Translations under genes and position numbers: made by a program | NCBI GenBank assembly: GCA_964579365.1 | Contig: CAZOFW010000004.1 | Location: 1 to 28,286, forward strand | Reading direction: 5' to 3' | Length of the DNA stretch: 28,286 nt | From: JAKPKF01 sp964579365 | Lineage (GTDB): Bacteria > Patescibacteriota > Dojkabacteria > SC72 | The notes under the pieces: generated by a model | The model's database searches: none | Told to the model about the DNA's origin: nothing | What the model saw: only the letters and a program-made list of their open reading frames with translations | Shown here: piece after piece, positions 14,502 to 22,624 of the stretch | Layout of the letters: the number at the start of each line of letters is the position of its first letter | How positions within the stretch are numbered: the stretch's first letter is position 1

Positions 14502-16262
14502 ATGCAAAAGAAAAAAGAAAAGAAGGAAGTTTTTTCAATGAAGGATGCCTTGTCTTCGCTTCCAGGTTCGGAGATAAAAGAAGTTGTTGCGAAGAAAGAT
14601 GTTAGAGATTTTTTTTGGAACTATCCTCAATCGATATCAAAGATTTTCAAGAGCACTCATCCTTTTAGTTACATATTACTTTTTCTTGTTCTGGGTTTTC
14701 TATTTGTTTTCTTTCTCCAATCTTCTACTTTTGCAAATATACTAGATGGTTCAGAGGAGAGAGATACTTTTACCGAGGGTAGTGTCGGAGCAATATCTTC
14801 CTTTAATCCTTTGTTTATTTCTGCGAACTATTTCGACAAATCTGTTCAATCATTAGTATTTGATAAGTTCATACATGTAGACAGCTCTGGAAAACCTTTA
14901 CCAGGTATTGCAGAGAAATGGAGTGTTGGAAGCAATAAATTAGAATACAATTTCACCCTTAAGCAGGATATCGTTTGGCAAAATGGAGAGAAATTAACTG
15001 CGGAAGATGTCGTTTTTACATTTAAAACAGCACTTTCTCTTTCGAAAGATTATAGCTATGACTCTGTAGGCATTTCACTTGAGGGAGTAAGTATTGAGCA
15101 GGTTGGTGATTATGAGGTAAGGTTTAAACTCTTAGAAGAGAATCCTCTGTTTTTTGAAGCTATCTCTATTTACATCGTACCACAGTCTGTTTTGAGCAGT
15201 ATTACGCTTGAAGATATGCCGTTTAATATTTTTGCTAGATATCCAGTAGGTAGTGGGAAATACAAGGTTACAAGAACAGAGCAAAATGCTGTATATCTAA
15301 CAGATAGTGAATATGATAGATATATTCCAAATATTAAAGATATTGTTTTGAGAGTATATCCAGATACAAAGAGTCTCAATACAGCTTTTAGGACAGGGCT
15401 TTTAGATGCAATTAATGGCTGGGATCAAGAATCGTTAAGTTTCTCCTCCGAATATTCTAATTTTGACACGTATGTTAAAGAAGAGAAATATAGGAGTAAA
15501 TTAATTTTCTTTAATTTAAGAAAAGAAAATTTGAAAGACAAAAACTTAAGAAAAGGGATCTCTTCCTTGGTAGATAAGAACAAGTTGTATGAAGGAGCAA
15601 AGATCTCAGGTGTTTCAATCTGGGGTCCCTACTCTTCGGACTCATGGGTTTTCAGTAAGGATGCCAATTATCTTGAGTACAATCCTGCTAAAGCAAAGGA
15701 GTATTTAAAGAGTGCTGGATATGAGAAGAAGGAAGGTAGTTTGTATTATGAATCAAAAGATAATGAGATATTGAGTTTTACATTAACATATTTTGAGAGT
15801 CCAAGTAATGATAGATTAGTAACTGAGCTAAAAAACCTCCTTGAAAAAGAGGGTGTTATTTTAAAGCTTGAGAAATTGAATTACACACAAATTACACAAG
15901 AGATTATTGCTACAAGAGATTTTGAACTACTTCTTTACGAGGTAGAGACAACTGTTGATCCAGACCAGTACAATCTCTGGCATTCTCTTAAGAGTAGTTA
16001 CCCAGATCTTAATCTCTCTGGTTATTCCTACGAGAGAGTAGATATTTTATTAGAAGATGGAAGAAGAACCACAAATGTGAGTACGAGGAAAGCAAGGTAT
16101 ATATCTTTCCAGAAGTATTTGGTAGATGATGCTCCTGTTGTATTTCTATACCATCCGAACTTTGTATATGTTGTTAATAACCAATTGAAAGGTATAAATC
16201 TGGACAAAGGGAATTTCTCGTATGAGAGGTTTGCTAATATTGAGAGTTGGTACTGGAAATAA
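14502..16262 (+). CDS. membrane-anchored family 5 solute-binding protein (oligopeptide type)
   Basis: SBP_bac_5 (DppA/OppA-like) binding proteins deliver peptides or related ligands to ABC permeases. The 586 residues have a charged cytoplasmic tail of about 50 residues, one membrane helix (about 55-73), and a full binding domain. Family motifs include SSFNPLFISANY, GIAEKWSVGSNKLEYNFTLK, WQNGEKLTAEDVVFTFK, YPVGSGKYKV and FNLRKENLKDKNLRKGI. There is no signal peptidase II lipobox; the helix itself is the anchor. No permease or ATPase gene is nearby, so the partner is elsewhere or the protein works without one. It is probably translated from the secG transcript (5-nt gap). Confidence 0.88.
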   Translation: MQKKKEKKEVFSMKDALSSLPGSEIKEVVAKKDVRDFFWNYPQSISKIFKSTHPFSYILLFLVLGFLFVFFLQSSTFANILDGSEERDTFTEGSVGAISSFNPLFISANYFDKSVQSLVFDKFIHVDSSGKPLPGIAEKWSVGSNKLEYNFTLKQDIVWQNGEKLTAEDVVFTFKTALSLSKDYSYDSVGISLEGVSIEQVGDYEVRFKLLEENPLFFEAISIYIVPQSVLSSITLEDMPFNIFARYPVGSGKYKVTRTEQNAVYLTDSEYDRYIPNIKDIVLRVYPDTKSLNTAFRTGLLDAINGWDQESLSFSSEYSNFDTYVKEEKYRSKLIFFNLRKENLKDKNLRKGISSLVDKNKLYEGAKISGVSIWGPYSSDSWVFSKDANYLEYNPAKAKEYLKSAGYEKKEGSLYYESKDNEILSFTLTYFESPSNDRLVTELKNLLEKEGVILKLEKLNYTQITQEIIATRDFELLLYEVETTVDPDQYNLWHSLKSSYPDLNLSGYSYERVDILLEDGRRTTNVSTRKARYISFQKYLVDDAPVVFLYHPNFVYVVNNQLKGINLDKGNFSYERFANIESWYWK

Positions 16263-16264
16263 TA

Positions 16265-16347
16265 TGCCAAGAGGGGGAGTTGAACCCCCACCCTATTGCT
16301 AGGACTACGTTCTGAACGTAGCGTGTCTGCCATTTCACCATCCTGGC
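16265..16347 (-). tRNA. tRNA-Leu (anticodon CAG)
   Basis: An 83-nt class II tRNA on the minus strand. The acceptor GCCAGGA/TCTTGGC contains one G-U pair. The anticodon stem CTACG/CGTAG has loop TTCAGAA, giving CAG. The T arm is GGGGG-TTCAACT-CCCCC, and the variable arm is long. The discriminator is A; CCA is not encoded. It starts 24 nt after the Ig-like protein's stop. Confidence 0.93.
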
Positions 16348-16371
16348 ATGTGTGCTACATTCTATCACGAA

Positions 16372-17520
16372 TTAATCCTTTTTTGATGTGAGAGATATCT
16401 TAATTTTCCTTTGAGGGTTATTACTTTCTTTACCTTTTGAATTGTCAGGGTCAAAATTTTTAAAATCTCTTAGGAAATCTATCTTCGTAACTATTTTCTC
16501 CTCTTCTTTTACAGGCTCTTCGATTCCCTTAGGAGGTTCTTCTACTTTGTTCTTTTCTTCAACTGGTTTTTCTTCTTTCTTCCCGAGAAGCTTTTCTTTC
16601 AAGGTTAATTCTTTTCCCTCAACTTTCGGTTTTACGACATCTTTTCTTATTGTCTTTATCTTCTCATCTTCATTTGTATTTCTGAAAATTAAAGAAAGAA
16701 GGAAAGAAACTAAGAATCCTAGTACAAAGAAACCTGCAACCAAAGCAATGATATCTGGATTGTCGGAGATGAATACTCCTAGTGTTGAAAGATTAACATT
16801 CTTAAAGGAGAAGCTATTGCTATCTGTGCCAGAAATAACGGTATTTCCTTTTCCGAGTATGAAAGTAATGCTCTCGGAAGGATCACTTGCATAACCATAT
16901 TTGCGAACATATCCAGTTAGAGAGTATGTACCATCTACTAATTCTCCAGATTCAAAAAGTATTGACCATTTTCCTTCTCCATCAATGGTAGCTTGTTTAC
17001 TGGAAAGATTTAGTCCTGAAGAAATAATTAGCAATATGTCTGAATTAGCTAGGCCTGTGCCATAAACCTCTACTGCAGAGTTTGTAATGGTTGGTGCACT
17101 TATGATTGGAGCTCTAGGTAGTACAATTAAGGTCTTCTCTAGAAGCTGTGTAGTTCCTACATTGTCTACGAATTTGAATTTGAGAATATGGTCTCCGATT
17201 GACAGAGCTGGGAGAGTGTACGGACTTTTTATACTTACAAAACTTTTTGAATCTATCTCCAACTGTACGCCCTTCTTTTCTTCTGAAGGGTCGACAAATG
17301 TTAGTACTAAACTTGGATTGTTTGTTTGGGTTGGGAGATTAAGTTTAAGAAGATTTGTGAAAGATTGCTCTCTTAAAGCTTCTTTTTGATCTAGCTCTGT
17401 AACTACAGTCTCTCCTTTTGTAGTTCCGATTACATCGGAAACACTCTGTTGGGCAAAAGCTCCTGTAGAACTAAAAAGGATTAGCGTTAATATTGTTGTT
17501 ACTATTATTCTTTTTAACAT
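16372..17520 (-). CDS. surface protein with Ig-like domains and a C-terminal membrane anchor
   Basis: 382 residues from the ATG at 17520; a TTG start at 17535 would add five. It has an N-terminal signal peptide (basic start, hydrophobic core, then TGAFAQ, probably cut after AFA). Next come two beta-rich modules: residues about 70-135, and about 138-222, which follows the bacterial Ig-like pattern VYGTGLANSDI then GEGKWS and LVDGTYSLTGYV. A membrane helix (about 256-279) follows. The last 100 residues are Lys/Glu-rich and cytoplasmic. Function is unknown; a cell-surface adhesion or scaffold role is a guess. It lies 20 nt after the def stop. Confidence 0.75.
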   Translation of the reverse strand: MLKRIIVTTILTLILFSSTGAFAQQSVSDVIGTTKGETVVTELDQKEALREQSFTNLLKLNLPTQTNNPSLVLTFVDPSEEKKGVQLEIDSKSFVSIKSPYTLPALSIGDHILKFKFVDNVGTTQLLEKTLIVLPRAPIISAPTITNSAVEVYGTGLANSDILLIISSGLNLSSKQATIDGEGKWSILFESGELVDGTYSLTGYVRKYGYASDPSESITFILGKGNTVISGTDSNSFSFKNVNLSTLGVFISDNPDIIALVAGFFVLGFLVSFLLSLIFRNTNEDEKIKTIRKDVVKPKVEGKELTLKEKLLGKKEEKPVEEKNKVEEPPKGIEEPVKEEEKIVTKIDFLRDFKNFDPDNSKGKESNNPQRKIKISLTSKKD

Positions 17521-17540
17521 TTCTGGCAGTGTCAAATAAT

Positions 17541-18032
17541 TTACTTCTCCATTTTATCAATGAAAAGGACTCCTTCCAAGTGGTCAAGCTCATGTTGTAT
17601 GCTAACAGCATTTAATCCTTCATATTTTTTTGTTTTCCATTCTCCATCACTATCTTGGTATTTTACTTTCACTTTCAAGTAACGAGTAACATCACCAAGA
17701 ATATCTGGGACACTTAGACATCCTTCTTTGGTTGTAGTTTTTAGGAATTCCTCTATCTCTATCTGAGGATTTATGAAGATTTCCCATTCGTTTGTATCGT
17801 AGTTCAAGATGAAAAAGACTCTTTTATGTTCTCCAACCTGTACTGCAGCAATTCCTCCAGCTGGAACATTACCCTGTTCTTCGCTGTGCTGAGCAGTATA
17901 GAGAAGATCTTCCAAAAACTCTTTGAAATTGGGAGTACCAATTTCCTCTGCAGAAACATCGTTACTTTTCTGCCTAAGTAATTTTTCTTCGTCTTTGTCT
18001 TTGATTGTAATTATTTTTAGTGCTTTTGGCAT
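17541..18032 (-). CDS. def: peptide deformylase
   Basis: Peptide deformylase removes the formyl group from N-terminal formyl-Met. The 163 residues carry all three motifs: GGIAAVQ (59-65, family GxGLAAxQ), EGCLS (103-107, Cys metal ligand) and HELDH (147-151, two His ligands and the catalytic Glu). The metal is usually Fe2+. The first motif has Ile for the common Leu. The ATG is 7 nt after an extended -10 box, so def can be transcribed separately from the regulator gene upstream. Confidence 0.95.
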   Translation of the reverse strand: MPKALKIITIKDKDEEKLLRQKSNDVSAEEIGTPNFKEFLEDLLYTAQHSEEQGNVPAGGIAAVQVGEHKRVFFILNYDTNEWEIFINPQIEIEEFLKTTTKEGCLSVPDILGDVTRYLKVKVKYQDSDGEWKTKKYEGLNAVSIQHELDHLEGVLFIDKMEK

Positions 18033-18039
18033 ATCCCAA

Positions 18040-18048
18040 AGTATATCA
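18040..18048 (-). promoter_or_regulatory. extended -10 promoter of def
   Basis: TGA-TATACT on the minus strand ends exactly 7 nt before the def ATG, in the 22-nt gap after the regulator gene. Confidence 0.55.
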
Positions 18049-18054
18049 CAATTA

Positions 18055-18771
18055 TTAATAATGTCGGACTTTGCAGCTTTTCGTATAAAGAGGATTTAAT
18101 CTATATCCTATCTTCACTACTGTCTCTATAACCTTCTCTTCTCCGTGTTGAGAGAGCTTTTTTCTTACTCTGCTAATCATTGTGTCTACAGCCGCATATT
18201 CCACATCCTTATTGTAGTTTAGAATATCTGAGATTATCTTTTCTCTAGAGATTACTTTCCCGGAGTTTTTTATTAATAAGACGAGTAAATTAAATTCATT
18301 TTTTGTTAATTTAATCTCACATTCGGATCTTTTAATTATTCTGCTGGTCAAATCGATTTGGATATCATGCATCGTTACAAGAGCATTCTTTGAAATATCT
18401 AGAAGAAGATGCCTAATCTCTGCTTCGAGTAATGGGAAATTCGGGGGCTTGTAATGAAAGAGATTTCCTCCACTACGATATGTTTTTATCTCATTCTCAC
18501 CATTGTCTTTTTTGCCAAGGATAATGACAGGTATACTTTGGTTAATGACTCTAATCCTTTCTAAGATTTCAAAACATTTTTTTGGAGATTTCTGAGAGTC
18601 CATAATTAACAAGTCATATTTGTTACTTAAAGCTTTTTCTATACCAATCTCGGGATTGTATGTAACATCTACTAGAAATTCTGTGTCTAAGAAATTTTTC
18701 TGCATTAAAAGCCCAAGATTTGCATCACATACAAGAAAAAGAATTGAGTATTTGAATTTCTTAGTTAACAT
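18055..18771 (-). CDS. OmpR-family response regulator with degenerate receiver
   Basis: 238 residues: a receiver-like domain (about 8-125) and a winged-helix DNA-binding domain (about 135-232) with LTKNEFNLLVLL, VISREKIISDI and VDTMISRVRKKL-x-IGYRL-type hallmarks of the OmpR/PhoB family. In the receiver the phospho-acceptor Asp58 (LIMDS) and Lys108 (YKPP) are present. However, the usual acidic pair is C15-D16, and the switch Thr/Ser position is Gly86. Phosphorylation may therefore be weak or absent. No histidine kinase is nearby. Two TTACAA half-sites lie upstream and may be its own operator. Confidence 0.85.
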   Translation of the reverse strand: MLTKKFKYSILFLVCDANLGLLMQKNFLDTEFLVDVTYNPEIGIEKALSNKYDLLIMDSQKSPKKCFEILERIRVINQSIPVIILGKKDNGENEIKTYRSGGNLFHYKPPNFPLLEAEIRHLLLDISKNALVTMHDIQIDLTSRIIKRSECEIKLTKNEFNLLVLLIKNSGKVISREKIISDILNYNKDVEYAAVDTMISRVRKKLSQHGEEKVIETVVKIGYRLNPLYTKSCKVRHY

Positions 18772-18794
18772 CTTGACAGTTTATTAATCTTTAT

Positions 18795-18812
18795 CTTACA
18801 AAAACCTTACAA
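18795..18812 (-). promoter_or_regulatory. tandem TTGTAAG half-sites upstream of the regulator gene
   Basis: TTGTAAG occurs twice on the minus strand (18806-18812, 18795-18801) with an 11-bp period; on the plus strand it reads TTACAA-N5-TTACAA. Tandem half-sites about 11 bp apart are typical for PhoB/PhoP-type regulators, so autoregulation is plausible. Binding is inferred. Confidence 0.4.
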
Positions 18813-18817
18813 TCTTT

Positions 18818-18937
18818 CTATTCTTCCTCTTCGTCGGAGGAATCCGGATTTTCTTTGTTAGGGAGGAATTTCGCGAGGACAAGCAATGCTAATGCAGAAG
18901 CAAGAAGGACTAGCAGTGTAATTAAAAAATAATTCAT
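18818..18937 (-). CDS. 39-residue single-helix membrane protein
   Basis: A small ORF fills the gap between queH and the regulator gene. It is a hydrophobic helix of about 20 residues (Leu/Ala-rich, about 3-22), a Lys/Pro turn and an acidic tail ending DEEEE, which suggests the N-terminus outside or buried and an acidic tail on one face. The ATG lies 17 nt after the queH stop, and its TAG is 46 nt before the regulator's ATG. The clean helix-plus-charged-tail pattern and operon fit suggest a real gene. Function is unknown; I recognise no family. Confidence 0.55.
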   Translation of the reverse strand: MNYFLITLLVLLASALALLVLAKFLPNKENPDSSDEEEE

Positions 18938-18954
18938 AAGCAAAAGTATATCAA

Positions 18955-19473
18955 TTAATTCATATGTTTTTCATTCATACGTTCAACAAGTGAATAGCAA
19001 CAGCCACAATAATTCTGTTTGTAAAAGCCTTTGTGTATTTCTTGTTTACATTCTTTTGGTACAGAAAATTGTATTGCGAATTCTTTCTCTAATTCTTGTG
19101 CAATAGTAAGTATCTCCCCTCTGTTTTGGTATGAGCTACTAACTAAGGTAGATGTGACTTTCTCAAATTCATGCTGTTTTGCATATTCAAACAGATATCT
19201 CAATCTTAATGTCCAACATCCGAAACATCTGATCTTTTCGTTTTTAATGCTTTCAAAATACTCTTTTGGTCTGTAATCTGGAATTGCAAGAGTAACTGCA
19301 GGATATTTCTGTAGGATTACTTTGACAGCATTTACTCTCTCTTGAAATTCTGACCTTGGATGTATATTTGGATTGTAGAAGAGAACGGTAATGTTCTCTG
19401 TCTGTCCAATACAGAAAAGAGTGTTGAGAAGACAGTCTGCACAACAAGTATGTATTAATATTGGTTTTTTCAT
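18955..19473 (-). CDS. queH: epoxyqueuosine reductase QueH
   Basis: QueH (former DUF208) carries out the last step of queuosine synthesis in tRNA, reducing epoxyqueuosine, and replaces the unrelated QueG. The 172 residues show HTCCADC (Cys10-Cys11), FYNPNIHP, RCFGCWTLRL (Cys83, Cys86), STLVSSSYQN, and KQNYCGCCYS (Cys156, Cys158). These Cys fit the Fe-S cluster and redox pair known for the family. No tgt, queA or other queuosine gene is in the window. It is divergent from the RRM protein gene, and a TAAAAT ending 8 nt before its ATG may be the -10. Confidence 0.92.
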   Translation of the reverse strand: MKKPILIHTCCADCLLNTLFCIGQTENITVLFYNPNIHPRSEFQERVNAVKVILQKYPAVTLAIPDYRPKEYFESIKNEKIRCFGCWTLRLRYLFEYAKQHEFEKVTSTLVSSSYQNRGEILTIAQELEKEFAIQFSVPKECKQEIHKGFYKQNYCGCCYSLVERMNEKHMN

Positions 19474-19497
19474 AGGTATATATTTTACTACAAACTA

Positions 19498-19506
19498 TGA
19501 TATAAT
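19498..19506 (+). promoter_or_regulatory. extended -10 promoter of the RRM protein gene
   Basis: TGA-TATAAT on the plus strand. Transcription would start near 19513, leaving an 88-nt leader, much longer than at other genes here. Confidence 0.5.
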
Positions 19507-19600
19507 GTTCATGCTATTGGAGCGATCGTTGAGACTGCTTTGAGTAATTTTTCTCCCAAGTGTATTGGTATAGCGAGTTTATTTTATTTTTTAATAAATA

Positions 19601-19903
19601 ATGGGAAACAAATTATTTATCGGAAATCTTAGCTGGAACGTCGATGACGAGATGTTAAGAGAGACTTTTAGTGCCATTGGTACTGTCGAAGAGGCAGTAG
19701 TCATCAAGGACAGAATCAAGAACAGATCCAAAGGATTTGGTTTTGTAAAAATGTCCTCTGAAGAGGAAGCTCAGAAAGCAATTGCTGAGTTAAATGGTAA
19801 AGAGTTGGACGGTAGAGCTTTGAATGTATCTGAGGCACGTGAGGAAAATCGTGAGAGAAGATCATTTGATGGCGGAAACTTCAATAGAGACGACAGAAAT
19901 TAA
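19601..19903 (+). CDS. single-RRM RNA-binding protein
   Basis: A 100-residue RNA recognition motif protein. RNP2 is KLFIGN (3-8) and RNP1 is KGFGFVKM; the RRM fold covers about 2-80, followed by a short Arg/Asp/Gly tail. Such bacterial RRM proteins (cyanobacterial Rbp-like) bind RNA and are often cold-induced; the target here is unknown. The gene has an 88-nt leader and a strong terminator, so it is a single-gene transcript, a pattern typical of highly expressed, post-transcriptionally controlled small proteins. Confidence 0.92.
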   Translation: MGNKLFIGNLSWNVDDEMLRETFSAIGTVEEAVVIKDRIKNRSKGFGFVKMSSEEEAQKAIAELNGKELDGRALNVSEAREENRERRSFDGGNFNRDDRN

Positions 19904-19925
19904 TTCTGTTTCAAATTTGAATTCT

Positions 19926-19956
19926 AAAAGGGCTGGTAAAACAGCCCTTTTTCTTT
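19926..19956 (+). terminator. rho-independent terminator after the RRM gene
   Basis: A perfect 10-bp stem, AAAAGGGCTG / CAGCCCTTTT, with loop GTAAAA is followed by TCTTT. It starts 22 nt after the stop codon. It may also serve the convergent typA, though the T tract is poorer in that direction. Confidence 0.92.
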
Positions 19957-19979
19957 ATATAACCAATTGAGATTTGGAA

Positions 19980-21866
19980 TTATTCTATTCCCATTTGCTG
20001 TTTAGCATAGGCAGTTAGATTCTTTCTTTTTGCCCATACCCTTTCTGTATCTGTGAGAAGTTTCTTTCTTAGCCTTATACTTTTTGGAGTTACTTCTATC
20101 AATTCGTCATCATTAATAAATGAGAGTGCGAATTCTAGTGTTAGTGGTAATGTAGCCTTTAGAGATATTTCTGTAACCTCTGCATGTGACATTCTTACAT
20201 TTGTCTTGTGTCTTGCCTTACAGGGGTTTACCTCAATGTCATTTTCGTGATTGTTAATTCCAATTATCATTCCTTCATAAACCTCTACTGAACCAGCAAT
20301 GAAGAGTCTTCCTCTTTCTTGAACAGTTGTAAGGGCATATGCGAGGGCTGTACCAGTTTCGGAGGATATGATGACTCCCTTTCTGAAAAGTGAATCTTGT
20401 TCTACGTAAGGTACATACTCTGCGATGAAGCTATTTATGATTGCTTCTCCTTTGGTAGCATTCATCAAGACTCTGTGTAGACCAATAATATTTCTTGTTA
20501 ATATTCTGTATGTAAATCTAGTATTACCCTCTTCGGTTTCAATGTTTACTAACTCCCCTTTTCTGTCACTAATCTCTTGTGTTACAGTACTCATGTATGT
20601 CTCAGGAGCATCAATAATTAATTCTTCAAGTGGTTCACAAACGACATTATCTATCTTTTGTAGAATTACTTCAGGCTTACTCAATTGCAATTCAAACCCC
20701 TCTCTTCTTAATTGCTCAACAAGAATAGCTAACTGAAGTTCTCCTCTTCCAGAAATGAAGTAGCTGTTTGAACCACTACTTTGTATGTCTAGACTAATGT
20801 TTAAATTCTTCTCTTGTTCTAATCTTTGTCCAAGCTGTTTTGCTGTTACAAACTTTCCCTCTTTACCTAAGAAAGGTGAAGTATTTGGTTCTACTTTTAT
20901 TCTCACAGATGGTGGTGTTATGGATATCTCTGGAAGTGCTTCTGGATGATTTAAGGCACATATTGTGGCCCCAATTGCAGTAGATTCTAAACCTGTGAGT
21001 GCAACTATCTCTCCAACGCTTGCACTTTGAGCGGGTATCCAAGAGAGGCCTTCTTTAACAAACATCTCTTTTACCCTACCCTGTTTCTTTTCATCTTTAG
21101 TTAGGAGAACAATTGGGTCATTAATGGAGACCTTACCTCTTCTAATTTTCCCGATTAAGTATCTTCCAAGGTGTTGGTCATATTCTAATGAATTGATCTG
21201 CATTTGGAATGGTGCATCTAGCTCTCCTTTTGGCTCTGGCATTGCAATTATGGCGTCAAGAATTGGAGATACATCTCCAGTTGTACTATTTGGGATTGTA
21301 AGGTCTCCCTCTGGTATCTCTTTAAAGATTTTTCCCTCCCTAGATATTCCGTAGTAAACAGGAAAATCTAACTGATCAACATCTGAAGCTAGTGCTAAGA
21401 AAAGATCTTGTACTTTGCTTAAAGTTCTTTTGTTATTTGCTAATTTCTTGTCTATTTTGTTGATTACAAGTATTGGTTTTAATCCTAACTGTAGCGCTTT
21501 CTTAAGTACGAATTTTGTTTGTGGCATTGGTCCCTCTTTTGCATCTACAAGAAGAAGGCAACTCTCTGCCATATTTAATGTACGTTCTACCTCTCCACCG
21601 AAATCTGCATGTCCTGGTGTATCAATTATATTTATCTTATAGCCTTTGTATCTAATGGAGATGTTCTTTGCACTAATGGTAATACCTTTCTCTTTCTCTA
21701 AATCACTGGAATCTAAGATCCTTGTTTGAGACATTTCATCCTCATTATCTCTAAAGAGGTGAGTTTGCTTCATAAAGGCATCAACAAGGGTGGTCTTACC
21801 GTGATCTACGTGTGCAATGATTGCTACATTTCTTATATTTTCTTTGCTAACAGGAGAGTATTCCAT
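19980..21866 (-). CDS. typA: ribosome-associated GTPase TypA/BipA
   Basis: TypA/BipA is an EF-G-like translational GTPase used in ribosome assembly and stress growth. The 628 residues (usual about 610) have G1 AHVDHGKTT (18-26), switch I GITISAKN, G3 DTPGHADFGGEVERTL, and G4 NKIDK. EF-G-like domains III and V and the BipA-specific C-terminal domain follow (about 480-620, with SSETGTALAYAL and HENDIEVNPCK). The G2 region has Ser where ITILAKN is usual. The ATG is 12 nt after TGG-TAAAAT (21879-21887), so the leader is only about 5 nt. Confidence 0.96.
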   Translation of the reverse strand: MEYSPVSKENIRNVAIIAHVDHGKTTLVDAFMKQTHLFRDNEDEMSQTRILDSSDLEKEKGITISAKNISIRYKGYKINIIDTPGHADFGGEVERTLNMAESCLLLVDAKEGPMPQTKFVLKKALQLGLKPILVINKIDKKLANNKRTLSKVQDLFLALASDVDQLDFPVYYGISREGKIFKEIPEGDLTIPNSTTGDVSPILDAIIAMPEPKGELDAPFQMQINSLEYDQHLGRYLIGKIRRGKVSINDPIVLLTKDEKKQGRVKEMFVKEGLSWIPAQSASVGEIVALTGLESTAIGATICALNHPEALPEISITPPSVRIKVEPNTSPFLGKEGKFVTAKQLGQRLEQEKNLNISLDIQSSGSNSYFISGRGELQLAILVEQLRREGFELQLSKPEVILQKIDNVVCEPLEELIIDAPETYMSTVTQEISDRKGELVNIETEEGNTRFTYRILTRNIIGLHRVLMNATKGEAIINSFIAEYVPYVEQDSLFRKGVIISSETGTALAYALTTVQERGRLFIAGSVEVYEGMIIGINNHENDIEVNPCKARHKTNVRMSHAEVTEISLKATLPLTLEFALSFINDDELIEVTPKSIRLRKKLLTDTERVWAKRKNLTAYAKQQMGIE

Positions 21867-21878
21867 AAAGAAGGCATT

Positions 21879-21887
21879 ATTTTACCA
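21879..21887 (-). promoter_or_regulatory. extended -10 promoter of typA
   Basis: TGG-TAAAAT on the minus strand, the same box as at 1438-1446, lies 12 nt before the typA ATG. Confidence 0.5.
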
Positions 21888-21923
21888 TAGAATGGCATCC
21901 AAACATAGCGTAAGAAAAAACCC

Positions 21924-22604
21924 TTACTCTTTAATTTCGACGCCACCAAATATTGCAGAACCAACTATCTCCAATACTGGAGTCTTAATATCTCTTTGTG
22001 CAAGCTTGTTATCCCATCCCCCAAATATCCCGGAACCTTTAGACACAACCTTACAATCGTTAGGAGCTATTATCTCTACTCCTCCAAATGCTGCATTCAC
22101 ATACAATTTAGCTCCATCTTTTGATATCTTTGCTTCCGACATATCTAGTTTGTATCCACCAAAAGCCACATTGATATCTCCATTTTTAAAATCTTTTGCA
22201 ACAAGTTCCTTATCTACACCCCAGAAGATTATTGAATCTTTAAATTCATCTCTATCATCTTTCTTTATCCCTGTGTTTATATTGTCGTTGTCGTTTTTAA
22301 GGAAAATAGACGCACCAATAGCTATCAAGATTAATGGCCACAGTACACCAAAGAAGTTCCAATGGAAGAGATTAGTTAAAAGGAAGACTAATCCTAATGT
22401 AAGAACAATTATTCCTGCAGTATTGTTTTTCTCAATTAGCATTTTTGTTCCAATGAAGAGAAGAATCGCAGGCCAAAGTATGTCAATTAATCTCCAGGTA
22501 CTAAATCCTAATGTTCCCAAAAGACCTGTTGTCTCTGAAAGAAACCCAAGTCCTAGGAGTATTAGGATTACCCCTATTATTATTTTTGTATAATTCTTTT
22601 CCAT
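21924..22604 (-). CDS. LiaF-like membrane protein (short form)
   Basis: 226 residues. The N-terminal half has about four short membrane helices (about 8-28, 37-56, 63-81, 86-103), as in the LiaI/LiaF transmembrane region. The C-terminal half (about 130-226) is a beta-rich domain with repeated FGG turns (VAFGGYKLDM, AAFGGVEIIAPND, AIFGGVEIKE), matching the LiaF C-terminal 'cell-wall-active antibiotics response' family. In Firmicutes LiaF restrains the LiaSR envelope-stress system. No LiaS kinase is here. It is 20 nt downstream of a related gene and probably co-transcribed. Confidence 0.82.
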   Translation of the reverse strand: MEKNYTKIIIGVILILLGLGFLSETTGLLGTLGFSTWRLIDILWPAILLFIGTKMLIEKNNTAGIIVLTLGLVFLLTNLFHWNFFGVLWPLILIAIGASIFLKNDNDNINTGIKKDDRDEFKDSIIFWGVDKELVAKDFKNGDINVAFGGYKLDMSEAKISKDGAKLYVNAAFGGVEIIAPNDCKVVSKGSGIFGGWDNKLAQRDIKTPVLEIVGSAIFGGVEIKE

Positions 22605-22624
22605 ATTAATATATTAAAATTTAA

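Noticed and set aside
17521..17535. TTG start adding five residues to the Ig-like protein
   Set aside because: The ATG at 17520 gives a standard signal peptide; the TTG adds nothing conserved.
21817..22593. 258-residue plus-strand ORF opposite the LiaF-like gene
   Set aside because: It is antisense to a recognisable LiaF-like protein and the start of typA, is Ser/Pro/Ile-rich and has no family features.
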